NCBI GenBank assembly: GCA_963625685.1
Contig: CAVFTR010000004.1
Coordinates: 80,823 to 144,822, forward strand
Origin: F23-B02 sp963625685
GTDB taxonomy: Bacteria; Bacillota; Clostridia; Oscillospirales; Oscillospiraceae
DNA length: 64,000 nt
Reading direction: 5' to 3'
Shown: positions 43,235 to 52,446 of the stretch, one piece after another
How positions within the stretch are numbered: position 1 is the stretch's first letter
How the letters are laid out: each line of letters begins with the position of its first letter
The notes under the pieces: generated by a model
Told to the model about the DNA's origin: nothing
Databases searched by the model: none
What the model saw: only the letters and a program-made list of their open reading frames with translations
Translations under genes and position numbers: made by a program

Positions 43235-43771
43235 GTGGAGGACGCACTACTTATACATCGGATAAAGCAGGGCGACGAGGCGGCGTTTGAAACTCTCGTG
43301 CGGCGGCATTACGAGAACGTCTACGCCTTCTGCTTCCGCCGCTGCGGCGACAGGGAGCTGGCCGCCGACCTTACGCAGGAGGTGTTCCTCAGGCTCGTCA
43401 CAGCAGTTTACGGATATTCGGTGACGGGAAGGTTCACAAACTATCTGCTGACCATTGCCGTCAACGTCTGCAACGACTATTACAGGCGCAGAAGACCAGC
43501 CGGCGCAGAGCTTTCGGAGAACTTGACCGCAGCGCCCGACGCGGAGGAGCGGATACTCGAAAACGACAGCGCCGACGCCGTGCGCCGCGCACTGGACGAG
43601 CTTCCCGACGGGCAGCGTGACGCGGTGATACTGCGTTACTGGCACGATATGAAGCTGCGCGATATCGCTGCGGTGACGGGCGTCCCGCTTGCAACGGCAA
43701 AATCGCGCCTGCGGCTGGGCATGGCGCGGATGCGGAAAATACTCATGGAGGGTGAATACGATGAGACTTGA
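43235..43771 (+). CDS. ECF-type sigma factor leading an ABC-2 transporter operon
   Basis: A 178-residue ECF sigma factor. Region 2: LVRRHYENVYAFCFRRCGD and AADLTQEVFLRLVTAVYGY; region 4: LDELPDGQRDAVILRYWHDM followed by LRDIAAVTGVPLATAKSRLR. The GTG at 43235 is 5 bases after AGAGGTG and gives MEDALLIHRIKQGDEAAFE, the usual N-terminus; ATG 43217 is an alternative. It overlaps the next membrane-protein gene by 11 bp, and an ABC ATPase and permease follow, so the sigma factor probably controls or is controlled with this transporter. Confidence 0.92.
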   Translation: MEDALLIHRIKQGDEAAFETLVRRHYENVYAFCFRRCGDRELAADLTQEVFLRLVTAVYGYSVTGRFTNYLLTIAVNVCNDYYRRRRPAGAELSENLTAAPDAEERILENDSADAVRRALDELPDGQRDAVILRYWHDMKLRDIAAVTGVPLATAKSRLRLGMARMRKILMEGEYDET

Positions 43772-44486
43772 ATATGACGTTCCTTCACCGCCGGAGGGCG
43801 CTGTGGAGCGAACAATAGCGTCGGGTATTCGGCGTATGCGCATTTGCCGGCCGGCGAAAATGCCGCTTGCAAGGCTGTGCGGGCTGCAAATGGGCAGCTT
43901 CTCTCCGCTGTACTGGACAGCACAGCTAATGGCGCTTATCGCCATGCTCTGCCTGCACTCGGGCGGCACGGCGGACACTGCGTCGGCGCAGCTTGCGATG
44001 ATGGTTTATGCAGGAGCTATAAGCACGCTGGCCTGCCCCGAGCTCATGCGCGATATTTTCTGCCGGATGAGCGAGATAGAGCTGAGCTGCCGCATAAGCG
44101 GAGCAGAGCTTCTGGCTGCACGCCTGCTGATAATAGGGGCGGCAGACCTCGCCGGAGTCACGGCAGCGGCGGTGATCGCTGCGGCAAAATTTCAAACGGC
44201 GCTTGCCCTTACGCTCGTGACCGGTGCGGCGCTGCTGTTCTCGTCAGCCTTCATAACGCTTATCGTACTGCGCGCTCTGCCCGTTATCCGCAGCCGCGCA
44301 GCCGCGCTGTCGCTGTCGTTGACAGTCTCTGCCGCCGTGGGCATCGTGTGCGCGTCCGTGCCGTGGAGCATGCATGCATGGTCTGCTTTCTGCGCCGTCA
44401 GCTTTGTGCTTCTGGCAGCGGAGCTTTGGCGCGAGCTCGGAAATGTAAAAACGGGAAAGGGGAACGGTATATGGAGCTGTGCCTGA
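43761..44486 (+). CDS. Membrane protein between ECF sigma factor and ABC transporter
   Basis: A 241-residue protein with a basic cytoplasmic N-terminus of about 50 residues and six predicted membrane segments. No domain is recognised. GGAGGGTGA precedes the ATG. It occupies the position usually taken by an anti-sigma factor and has a cytoplasmic N-terminal part (VERTIASGIRRMRICRPAK) that could contact the sigma factor; equally it could be a transporter subunit. It overlaps sigma upstream and the ATPase gene downstream (16 bp). Confidence 0.75.
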   Translation: MRLEYDVPSPPEGAVERTIASGIRRMRICRPAKMPLARLCGLQMGSFSPLYWTAQLMALIAMLCLHSGGTADTASAQLAMMVYAGAISTLACPELMRDIFCRMSEIELSCRISGAELLAARLLIIGAADLAGVTAAAVIAAAKFQTALALTLVTGAALLFSSAFITLIVLRALPVIRSRAAALSLSLTVSAAVGIVCASVPWSMHAWSAFCAVSFVLLAAELWRELGNVKTGKGNGIWSCA

Positions 44487-45358
44487 ATAACGTATCAAAG
44501 CAGTATAAGGACAAGCTTGCCGTCAACTCGCTGACGCTCACTCTGCGCGAGGGTGTCTACGGGCTGCTCGGACCGAACGGCTCGGGAAAGACGACGCTCA
44601 TGCGTATGATCTGCACTATCCTGCGGCCGAGCGGCGGCAGCATCACGCTTGACGGCGAGGATATCCGCGAACTCGGCGCGGGCTACCGCGACAAGCTCGG
44701 CTATCTGCCGCAGGATTTTGGCTATTATCCGAGCTTCACAGGACGTGATTTCCTCATGTACCTTGCTTCGCTCAAGGGACTGACAAGGTATCAGGCCGAG
44801 GAAAAGTGCGCACAGCTTCTGGAGCTCACGGGTCTCGGTACTGCTGCGGATAAAAAGCTGCGCAGCTATTCGGGCGGCATGCGTCAGCGCATCGGCGTTG
44901 CTCAGGCGCTCATAAACGATCCGAAAATACTCATTCTCGACGAACCGACGAGCGGCCTCGATCCCGCAGAGCGCGCAAAATTCCGCAATCTAATAAGCAG
45001 TCTGTCAAAAGAACGCATAATTTTATTATCGACGCACATCGTCTCGGACGTGGAGTATATCGCCGACCGTATCGTGCTCATGAAAAACGGACAGGCCGCC
45101 CTTGAGGATACGGGCGAGGATATATGCAGCGGCATCTCCGGTATGGTGTGGGAGTGCTGCGCTGCACAGCAGGAGGCGGACAGGCTCGCGTCGGCGCATG
45201 TCGTCACGAATCTGCACAATACGCACGAGGGAGTGCATCTGCGCATAGTCTCAAAAACCCGCCCGACGGCGGATGCCGTGCCCGTAGAGCCGAAGCTTGA
45301 GGATCTCTACCTCTACTATTTCAGACAGGAGCTTGAAAATGGACCTGATAAAGCTTGA
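44471..45358 (+). CDS. ABC transporter ATPase (ABC-2 type)
   Basis: A 295-residue ATPase of the CcmA/multidrug-export class: Walker A GPNGSGKTTLMRMIC, Q-loop LPQDFGYYPSFTG, signature YSGGMRQRIGVAQAL, Walker B ILILDEPTSGLDP, switch LSTHIVSDVE. ATG 44471 is selected because it begins at the conserved MELCLNNVSKQYKDK; an upstream open frame is a shadow of the preceding gene. It is followed by the permease with a 20-bp overlap. Confidence 0.93.
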   Translation: MELCLNNVSKQYKDKLAVNSLTLTLREGVYGLLGPNGSGKTTLMRMICTILRPSGGSITLDGEDIRELGAGYRDKLGYLPQDFGYYPSFTGRDFLMYLASLKGLTRYQAEEKCAQLLELTGLGTAADKKLRSYSGGMRQRIGVAQALINDPKILILDEPTSGLDPAERAKFRNLISSLSKERIILLSTHIVSDVEYIADRIVLMKNGQAALEDTGEDICSGISGMVWECCAAQQEADRLASAHVVTNLHNTHEGVHLRIVSKTRPTADAVPVEPKLEDLYLYYFRQELENGPDKA

Positions 45359-46541
45359 ATTCAAAAAGCTGTTCACTCCGCTTACGGTCGTTGTGCTCGC
45401 GGTAATGCTGGCGGTGAATCTGTACGCGGCGTTCACGCATCAGGGCGTGTTCTACGCCGGGGAGCGGCGGTCGGAGCTGACCGAATTAAAGGCGCGGGAG
45501 AGCCAAATGCGCGGCGCGATAGACGATGAGTGGATAGCCGCGCGCAATGCCGAGGTGCAGGCTGTCCTGAGCGCTCCGGAGTATCAGAAAAACGAGGAGG
45601 AGCTCGAGGAGCTTCGCCGCCATATGCGCGAGGAGGGCTTATCCGAAGCACTGATCGAGGAGCAGCTTGCAGTGCCGTATAATCGCCTGAACGCCGAGGG
45701 GATCGGCAAATACGAACAGACAGAGCCGTATATCGTTGCCGCGAATTTTTATAATCATGCAGAGAGTAAAAAGCAGGATCTCCTTGAGGAATACGCCGGC
45801 AGCGAGGCCGTGTGCGCGGATATAAGGGAGCGCTACGACAGGCTTATAAACGATTACACGGCCTTTTACGACTACTCTCTTGCCTACGAAAACATTCAGT
45901 ACGCCGCGGCGAATATGCTCCATCTCACGATAGGCATACCAGTGCTGGTCGGCCTTGCGCCGTTGTTTGCCCGCGAGCGGGCGCTCAGGACCGACGCGCT
46001 GCTGCTGTCGTCAAAGAGAGGCAGGCACGAGCTTGCACGGGCAAAGCTCTGCGCCGGAGCGCTGTTTGCAGCTCTCGTGTGGCTGATAATGGCGGCATCC
46101 GTCACGGTCTATGCGCTGCTGTTCTTCGGCACGCAGGGCTACGGCGGACTGTGGCAGTCGTTCACGGACATAACATCGCCGCAGCTATGGACGGTCGGGC
46201 AGGCGGTCGTGATAGAACTGCTTACCTGTCTTGCCGGCACGCTGTTTTTCGCCTTTGCCGTAATGCTCATCTCGGAGCTTTCGCACAGCATGTTCCTTGC
46301 GGTGATACTTGGAGCTGCGCTGCTGCTCACGCCGATGTTTCTCGACCTGACAGCGAAAACGGCGGTGTTTCTGCCGACCTTTATCATGCGCGGCGTGGCG
46401 ATATGGTCGCTCTATCTTCCGTCGAAGCTCTTCGGCAGCGTCGTGCCAAGGCAGCACCTCGCCCTTGCGGCTGCGGCTGTGCTCAGCGCCGCCTGCGCCG
46501 CCGCCTCCGTGCGGGTGTTCGCCTCCTCGCAGGCAAGGTAA
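45339..46541 (+). CDS. ABC-2 type transporter permease
   Basis: A 400-residue membrane protein: one N-terminal helix (LTVVVLAVMLAVNLYAAF), a large extracellular segment of about 170 residues rich in Glu and Arg (coiled-coil-like), then about five to six helices. The topology is that of ABC-2 export permeases such as those for antimicrobial peptides or lipids. CAGGAG lies before ATG 45339. It is the last gene of the sigma-membrane protein-ATPase-permease operon and is followed by a terminator. Confidence 0.87.
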   Translation: MDLIKLEFKKLFTPLTVVVLAVMLAVNLYAAFTHQGVFYAGERRSELTELKARESQMRGAIDDEWIAARNAEVQAVLSAPEYQKNEEELEELRRHMREEGLSEALIEEQLAVPYNRLNAEGIGKYEQTEPYIVAANFYNHAESKKQDLLEEYAGSEAVCADIRERYDRLINDYTAFYDYSLAYENIQYAAANMLHLTIGIPVLVGLAPLFARERALRTDALLLSSKRGRHELARAKLCAGALFAALVWLIMAASVTVYALLFFGTQGYGGLWQSFTDITSPQLWTVGQAVVIELLTCLAGTLFFAFAVMLISELSHSMFLAVILGAALLLTPMFLDLTAKTAVFLPTFIMRGVAIWSLYLPSKLFGSVVPRQHLALAAAAVLSAACAAASVRVFASSQAR

Positions 46542-46566
46542 ATAAATTGCAGACAGCAGATATCGG

Positions 46567-46595
46567 AAATGCCCGGACTCGTTCCGGGCATTTTT
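46567..46595 (+). terminator. Intrinsic terminator after the ABC-2 operon
   Basis: AATGCCCGG pairs with CCGGGCATT, followed by TTTTT. Confidence 0.92.
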
Positions 46596-46627
46596 GCTGC
46601 GCTTATCTGCGGCAGAAAATTTTACAG

Positions 46628-46656
46628 TTGTAATCGGGCGGATACTTTGTTATAAT
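46628..46656 (+). promoter_or_regulatory. Sigma-A promoter of the gdpP-rplI-dnaB operon
   Basis: TTGTAA at 46628-46633, 17-bp spacer, TATAAT at 46651-46656, 35 bp before the gdpP ATG. Confidence 0.75.
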
Positions 46657-46691
46657 TTAATATCTATAAGTATTGCTGCAGGAAACGGAAA

Positions 46692-48686
46692 ATGAAAAAC
46701 TCACAGAGAATATTTGAACCGAATACAAGACCGTTCGTGTTTTTCCTGATAGTGTTCGCCATAGCGTCGCTCGTCACGAAAAACTACTACCTCGCCGCGG
46801 CCGAGGGCGTCGTCATACTTGCGCTGATCATTTATTCGATCATCACGCGCTCGCGCCGACGCAAGGCCCTGCTCGCGTATATCGAGTCGGTCACCTACGA
46901 TGCGGAAACGGCAAAAAACAACACGCTGCTCAATTTTCCGCTGCCCATCGTCGTTTTCAGGCTGGACGACTCGCGCATCATCTGGGGAAACGAGATGTTC
47001 TTTTCCATAAGCGGCCTGTCGGGCACACGCACGGATATAAGCCTTGCCGAGCTCATCCCGGAGTTTTCCGGCAAGTGGCTCATGGAGGGCAAGACGAAAA
47101 GCCCCGACCTTTTTGAGCTCAAGGACAGGAAATACCAGATATGCGGCAATATCGTCCGCTCGGGCGGCGACGGCGGGGACGACAGGCATTTCATGGCCAT
47201 AGCCTATTGGATCGACGTCACGGAGTACGAGGACATCAGGGACGAGTACGAATTTTCAAGGCCCGTCGCCGCGATACTCACCATCGACAACTACGAGGAA
47301 CTGATGAAAAACCAGCCCGAGCGCGTCAGGAACGACCTTCGCGACGCCGTGGGCGACAAGCTCGACCAGTGGGGCGCGGACACCAACGGCATCGTCATAA
47401 GATATGACCGCGACCGCTATCTTTTCCTGTTCGAGGACCGCTACATGCAGGGCATTCTCGAGAAAAAGTGCGATATACTCAACGAGGTGCATCAGGTCGT
47501 AAGCCCCAGCGGCATACATGCGACGCTTTCCATAGGCATCGGCCGAAACGGCGAAAACCTAAGCGAGGCGCTGCAGTTTGCGTCCCTCGCGGTCGAGATG
47601 GCGCTTTCGCGCGGCGGCGACCAGGCCGTTATAAAGAACAAATTCAGCTTCGACTTCATCGGCGGCAAATCCGGCGAGGTCGAGTCGAGCAACAAGGTCC
47701 GCTCGCGAGTCATGGCAAACGCGCTCGAATCGCTGATAAAGGACGCCTCGCGCGTCCTCGTCATGGGACATAGGTTCAGCGATATGGACAGCATCGGAGG
47801 CGCTGTCGGCGTGTGCAGCCTTGCAAGAAAAAACGGTAAGAGCGCGCTCATCGTCGCCGATACGGAAAAAAGCTCGGCAAAGCCGCTGATAAAGCACCTG
47901 CGCGAAAGCCCCGAATACAAGGAGGCCTTTATAAGCGCGCAGGAGGCCATCATGATAGCCGACGGCAAGACCCTGCTCGTCGTCGTCGACACCAACCGTC
48001 CCGAGCAGGTCGAGGACCTGCGCCTTCTGCAGTCGTGCAACCACGTTGCGGTCATCGACCATCACCGCCGCGCCGCGACCTACATAGACAGGGCCGACCT
48101 CAGCTTTATCGAGCCCTACGCCTCCTCCGTGTGTGAGCTCATGACCGAGATACTTGAAATGTGCAGCGACGAGCCGAAGCTCCTGCGCTGCGAGGCCGAG
48201 GCCATACTGGCGGGCATAGTTCTCGACACAAAGAGCTTCACCATACGCACGGGCGACCGCACCTTTGACGCCGCCGCATATCTGCGCCGCGTCGGAGCGG
48301 ACACCGTGGCCGTCAAAAAGCTCATGCAGAACGGCATGGAGCAGACTGTCGCAAAGTACAGGATACTCCAGCAGGCGCGGCTTTACCGCAGCGTGATGGC
48401 CGTCGCCGTGCCGGAAACGCCGCAGAACAGGATAGTCGCGGCGCAGGCGGCCGACGAGCTCCTGAACGTCGCGGGCGTCGACGCGTCCATGGTCATGTAC
48501 CCGACCGAGGACGGCGGCGTGTTCGTCTCCGCGCGCTCCATAGGCGATGTGAACGTGCAGCTTATAATGGAAAAGCTCGGCGGCGGCGGCAACCGCGCGG
48601 CTGCCGCGGCGCAGATAAACGGGCTGACGCTCAGGCAGGCGGAGGAAAGACTCTACGCCGCCATAGACGAGTATATAGATTCGTGA
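46692..48686 (+). CDS. gdpP: Cyclic-di-AMP phosphodiesterase GdpP
   Basis: A 664-residue membrane phosphodiesterase that hydrolyses c-di-AMP. Domain order: two N-terminal membrane helices (residues 15-55), a PAS-like sensor (about 80-180), a degenerate GGDEF (about 185-310), a DHH domain (about 345-500) with GHRFSDMDSIGG and VAVIDHHRRAATYID, and a DHHA1 domain with GGGGNRAAAAAQI near the C-terminus. This is the standard GdpP architecture and length. It leads the conserved gdpP-rplI-dnaB run and probably controls wall and osmotic balance. Confidence 0.96.
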   Translation: MKNSQRIFEPNTRPFVFFLIVFAIASLVTKNYYLAAAEGVVILALIIYSIITRSRRRKALLAYIESVTYDAETAKNNTLLNFPLPIVVFRLDDSRIIWGNEMFFSISGLSGTRTDISLAELIPEFSGKWLMEGKTKSPDLFELKDRKYQICGNIVRSGGDGGDDRHFMAIAYWIDVTEYEDIRDEYEFSRPVAAILTIDNYEELMKNQPERVRNDLRDAVGDKLDQWGADTNGIVIRYDRDRYLFLFEDRYMQGILEKKCDILNEVHQVVSPSGIHATLSIGIGRNGENLSEALQFASLAVEMALSRGGDQAVIKNKFSFDFIGGKSGEVESSNKVRSRVMANALESLIKDASRVLVMGHRFSDMDSIGGAVGVCSLARKNGKSALIVADTEKSSAKPLIKHLRESPEYKEAFISAQEAIMIADGKTLLVVVDTNRPEQVEDLRLLQSCNHVAVIDHHRRAATYIDRADLSFIEPYASSVCELMTEILEMCSDEPKLLRCEAEAILAGIVLDTKSFTIRTGDRTFDAAAYLRRVGADTVAVKKLMQNGMEQTVAKYRILQQARLYRSVMAVAVPETPQNRIVAAQAADELLNVAGVDASMVMYPTEDGGVFVSARSIGDVNVQLIMEKLGGGGNRAAAAAQINGLTLRQAEERLYAAIDEYIDS

Positions 48687-48710
48687 TATTTCACGGGAAA
48701 GGAATAAATT

Positions 48711-49157
48711 ATGAAAGTCATATTCAACGTTGATGTAAGAGGTCAGGGAAAAAAGGGCGAGCTCAAGGAGGTCTCCGACGGCTACGCGCGCAATTACCTG
48801 CTGCCCCGCAAGCTCGCGAGCGAGGCGACGGCCGATAATATAAACGCCCTCAAGCTCAGGGAAAAGGCGAGAGCGGCGCAGATGGCGCGCGAAAAGGCCG
48901 AGGCCGAGGCGAACGCCAAAAAGCTCGGCGAGATAACCGTCACGGTGCGCGCAAAGGCAGGCGACAAGGGCAAGCTCTTCGGCTCTGTCACCTCGCAGGA
49001 GATAAGCGACGCCCTGCGCGAGCAGCACGGCATCGAGATCGAGAAGAACAAGATCGTTCAGCCCGAGCCCATCAAGAGCTACGGCTCGTTCCAGGTAAAG
49101 GCCAAGCTCGGCTATGAGATATCCGGCACGATAAACGTGCTCGTCATCGAAGCATAA
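48711..49157 (+). CDS. rplI: 50S ribosomal protein L9
   Basis: A 148-residue ribosomal protein with the L9 N-terminal signature (KVIFNVDVRGQGKKGELKEV and GYARNYLLPRKLA) and the long connecting helix followed by the C-terminal RNA-binding domain (GKLFGSVTSQEISDAL). AAAGGAA precedes the ATG. It follows gdpP by 24 bp and precedes dnaB, the common Bacillota order. Confidence 0.97.
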   Translation: MKVIFNVDVRGQGKKGELKEVSDGYARNYLLPRKLASEATADNINALKLREKARAAQMAREKAEAEANAKKLGEITVTVRAKAGDKGKLFGSVTSQEISDALREQHGIEIEKNKIVQPEPIKSYGSFQVKAKLGYEISGTINVLVIEA

Positions 49158-49187
49158 GAAAGCATCACCGGCGGCAGGAGTCGAAGC

Positions 49188-50531
49188 ATGGAAGAATTAT
49201 TGGGCAGACAGGCGCCGCACTCGGCGGCGGCCGAGCAGGCGGTCATAGGCTCGATGCTGATAGACACGCGCTGCATCCCGGACGTTATCGAGCGTCTGCG
49301 CGGCGCGGAGTTCTATATAAAACAGAACAGAGATATATTTGAGACTATATACGCCATGTTCTCCTACGGTCAGACCATAGACCCCGTCACGGTCCTCGAC
49401 CAGATGAAGGTGCGCGGCGTGTATTCCGAGGCGAGCCCCGCGTATATCGCCGAGCTCATGCGCATAACGCCGACGGCGGCAAACGTGCTCGAGTATGCCG
49501 TGATCGTGCGCGACAGGGCGCTGCTGCGAAACCTCGCGTCCGCGGCCGACGAGATAAACAATCTCGTCTACGAGGGCTCGGGAGAGGCTGAGAACATCCT
49601 CGAAGCGGCCGAGAGCAAGATATACGCCCTGCGCCAGGGACGCAATATCGGCGGCCTGCTGCCGATATCGACCGTCGTTCAGACGGTGTATGAGAATATA
49701 TCCGAGGCGGCGTCGAGCGGCAAGACCATACCCGGCCTGTCCACCGGGCTCAAGGACCTCGATAAATTCATCCTCGGCCTCAACAAGGGCGAGCTCATAC
49801 TCATCGCGGCGCGTCCCGCGATGGGCAAGACGAGCATCGCGCTGAATATCGCGATGGACGTCGCGAAAAGCTCGGACAGGACCGTCGCCGTGTTCTCGCT
49901 GGAAATGAGCCGAGAGCAGCTCGTGAGCCGCCTTCTGGCCCGCGAGGCCTCCGTCCCGTCGCAGAATATGCTCACGGGACAGCTGAGCCCCGACGAGTGG
50001 CGCCGGCTCGCCTCCGCCGCCCAGATGGTCAGCGCGACCGATATGCGCATAGACGATAATTCCATGCTCACCGTCGCCGACATGAACGCCCAGTGCCGCA
50101 GGCTTTCAAACCTCGGCCTTGTCGTCATCGACTATCTGCAGCTCATGCAGTCGGCCGGCGGCAGGAGCAGCTATAACGAAAACCGCCAGCAGGTGGTCAG
50201 CGATATAAGCCGCATGCTCAAGATAATGGCAAAGGAGCTCAATGTCCCCGTGATATGCCTCAGCCAGCTCAACCGCGCCGCCGTCGGCAGGAGCGACAAG
50301 CGCCCCATGCTCAACGACCTGCGCGATTCCGGCGCTATCGAGCAGGACGCCGACGTTGTCATCGGCCTGCACCGCGAGGGCTATTACGATCAGGAGAGCT
50401 CCGACCCGTATCTGGCGGAGGCCATCGTTCTCAAAAACCGCAAGGGCCAGACGGGCACGGTGTATCTGCAATGGCTGCCCGAATTTACGAGCTTCGGCAA
50501 CCGCTCGGCAAAAACCGATGACGATTATTGA
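49188..50531 (+). CDS. dnaB: Replicative DNA helicase DnaB
   Basis: A 447-residue hexameric helicase (DnaC in Bacillus naming). N-terminal domain starts with PHSAAAEQAVIGSMLID; the C-terminal RecA-like domain carries Walker A ARPAMGKTSIALNIA, LVVIDYLQLM (Walker B) and DLRDSGAIEQDADVVIGLHR. GCAGGAG precedes the ATG. It overlaps tilS by 14 bp. Length is typical. Confidence 0.97.
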   Translation: MEELLGRQAPHSAAAEQAVIGSMLIDTRCIPDVIERLRGAEFYIKQNRDIFETIYAMFSYGQTIDPVTVLDQMKVRGVYSEASPAYIAELMRITPTAANVLEYAVIVRDRALLRNLASAADEINNLVYEGSGEAENILEAAESKIYALRQGRNIGGLLPISTVVQTVYENISEAASSGKTIPGLSTGLKDLDKFILGLNKGELILIAARPAMGKTSIALNIAMDVAKSSDRTVAVFSLEMSREQLVSRLLAREASVPSQNMLTGQLSPDEWRRLASAAQMVSATDMRIDDNSMLTVADMNAQCRRLSNLGLVVIDYLQLMQSAGGRSSYNENRQQVVSDISRMLKIMAKELNVPVICLSQLNRAAVGRSDKRPMLNDLRDSGAIEQDADVVIGLHREGYYDQESSDPYLAEAIVLKNRKGQTGTVYLQWLPEFTSFGNRSAKTDDDY

Positions 50532-51858
50532 TTTTATCAGGGAAAACGCGCTGATATCGCGCGGCGACAAAGTTCTGTGCGCCGTCTCGGGCGGGGCTGA
50601 CTCCATGTGCCTGCTGCACTGGATGTCGGAAAATGCGCAGAGGCTCGGCATCACGGTGTACGCTGCGAGCTTTGACCATATGCTGCGCGGCGAGGAATCG
50701 GCCTCCGACTGCCGCTTCGTCGCCGGCTGCTGCGCCCGCCTCGGCATAGAATGCCTCACAGGCAGCGGAGATGTGCGCTCCTGCGCGCAGTCCGATGGCC
50801 TGAGCGAGGAGGAGGCGGCGCGAAAGCTCAGATACGAGTTTCTCGAAAACGCCGCGCGGCAGCTCGGCTGCAATGTCATCGCAACGGCGCATAACGCCAA
50901 CGACAACGCCGAAACGCTGCTGCTGAACCTCACCCGCGGCGGCGGCCTTAAGGGCCTGTGCGGCATACCGCCGAGGCGCGGCAATATCATCCGACCGCTG
51001 CTCGGAACGACGCGGCGCGAGATCGAGGAATATAACGCGGCCCACGGCATAGAGCATGTGTGCGATAAGACAAATATCGGCGACGACTATACGCGCAATG
51101 TCCTGCGCCATCATGTGACGCCGGTGCTCGAGGGCATAAACCCCGCTTTTTTTGAAGCCTGCACGCGCACGACGCAGCTGCTGCGTGAGGACGAGGAGTG
51201 CCTCGACAGTATGGCGCGCAGAGCATACGATGCGCACTACAGCTCCGGCAGGTTCCCGGCAAGGGAGCTGCTGGCGCTGCCGAAGCCCGTAGCTATGCGT
51301 GTCCTGCGCCTTATCTGCGGCCGCTCGCTGAGCTTTGGCCACGCGCAGGCGATATACGCCATCGCGTCGTCAAGCGAGTATAAATGCGCCGATATAAGCG
51401 GCATGCGCGTTGCCTGCGACAGGGGAGTGCTCACCTTCGGCGCACACGAGACGGCGGCTTTCGAGCCCGTTGCTCTGTCTCCCGGCTCGGTGCAGAGCAT
51501 TTTCGGCGGCGAATTTGAGGTAAAAAGCGAGATAATTGAGCATTGCGGCAAAATTTTGATATCATTTAATAATTTATACTTTAATTACGACAGTATTTGT
51601 GGTAGCATATCCTTTACGTCACGGACAGCCGGCGACAGGATACGCCTTTCCGGCAGAGGCTGCACCAAAAGCCTCAAGGATCTTTTCTCGGAGGCGGGCC
51701 TGAGCCGAACTGAGCGGGACAGGACGCCGGTGCTGCGCGACGAAAGGGGCGTCATAGCCGTCTACGGCTTCGGCACAGCGGAAAGATGTATTGCACGGCC
51801 CGGAGACAAGGTCGTTCGGGTTACAATAAATAAAACAAACCGTACGGGGGACAATTAG
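50518..51858 (+). CDS. tilS: tRNA(Ile)-lysidine synthase TilS
   Basis: A 446-residue enzyme that converts C34 of tRNA-Ile(CAU) to lysidine. The PP-loop SGGADS appears in VLCAVSGGADSMCLLHW, with ATAHNANDNAETLLLNL and RPLLGTTRREIEEY following. The C-terminal TilS domain is seen near GDRIRLSGRGCTKSLKDLF. ATG 50518 is chosen since it begins just before the conserved MTIIDFIRENALISRGDKV and overlaps the dnaB end. It is followed by hpt 3 bp later. Confidence 0.95.
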   Translation: MTIIDFIRENALISRGDKVLCAVSGGADSMCLLHWMSENAQRLGITVYAASFDHMLRGEESASDCRFVAGCCARLGIECLTGSGDVRSCAQSDGLSEEEAARKLRYEFLENAARQLGCNVIATAHNANDNAETLLLNLTRGGGLKGLCGIPPRRGNIIRPLLGTTRREIEEYNAAHGIEHVCDKTNIGDDYTRNVLRHHVTPVLEGINPAFFEACTRTTQLLREDEECLDSMARRAYDAHYSSGRFPARELLALPKPVAMRVLRLICGRSLSFGHAQAIYAIASSSEYKCADISGMRVACDRGVLTFGAHETAAFEPVALSPGSVQSIFGGEFEVKSEIIEHCGKILISFNNLYFNYDSICGSISFTSRTAGDRIRLSGRGCTKSLKDLFSEAGLSRTERDRTPVLRDERGVIAVYGFGTAERCIARPGDKVVRVTINKTNRTGDN

Positions 51859-51861
51859 AAG

Positions 51862-52401
51862 ATGAATAACGATATAGAGAGAGTGTTCTTCACAGCGGAT
51901 GAGATCGAGGAAAAGGTAGCGGCTCTCGGCGAGCAGATATCAAGGGACTTCGACGGGAAAAATCCGCTGTTTGTCGGCGTTCTGAAGGGCTGCTTCGTGT
52001 TCATGGCCGATCTTATACGCCATGTCAGCATTCCCTGCTCGATGGATTTTATGGCCGTATCGTCCTACAGGGGCGGAACGAGCTCCTCGGGCGCTGTCGA
52101 GATACACAAGGATCTCGGACAGAACATCGAGGGCCGCCATATCATAATCATCGAGGATATACTCGACAGCGGCAACACTCTCAACTATCTGCAATCCTAT
52201 CTCATGATGAGAAAGCCCGCATCCATAACGATCGCAACGCTCATGGATAAGCCCTCGCGCAGGGCAGCCCCCGTTTATGCGAAGTATTCATGCTTTGAGG
52301 TGCCCGATGAATTCGTTGTCGGCTACGGTCTCGATTATGACGAGCAGTACCGCAACCTCCCCTTCATCGGCGTTCTCAAGCCGGAGATATATACGAAATA
52401 A
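51862..52401 (+). CDS. hpt: Hypoxanthine phosphoribosyltransferase
   Basis: A 179-residue purine-salvage enzyme that makes IMP/GMP from hypoxanthine/guanine and PRPP. Motifs: FVGVLKGCFVFMADLIRHV, the PRPP loop IIIIEDILDSGNTLNYL, and FVVGYGLDYDEQYRNLPFIG. GGGGGA precedes the ATG. It lies between tilS and ftsH, the well-known Bacillota order tilS-hpt-ftsH. Confidence 0.97.
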   Translation: MNNDIERVFFTADEIEEKVAALGEQISRDFDGKNPLFVGVLKGCFVFMADLIRHVSIPCSMDFMAVSSYRGGTSSSGAVEIHKDLGQNIEGRHIIIIEDILDSGNTLNYLQSYLMMRKPASITIATLMDKPSRRAAPVYAKYSCFEVPDEFVVGYGLDYDEQYRNLPFIGVLKPEIYTK

Positions 52402-52446
52402 TTCAGGCACGGATAAAATGCTTCCTGTCTAAAAGGACGTGATCAA

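Noticed and set aside
43844..44470. Upstream extension of the ABC ATPase reading frame
   Set aside because: The extension overlaps the six-helix membrane-protein gene out of frame and is Arg/His-rich; the ATPase begins normally at 44471.
47559..49028. A 489-codon minus-strand frame across gdpP and rplI
   Set aside because: It spans two well-supported opposite-strand genes and has no recognisable domain.
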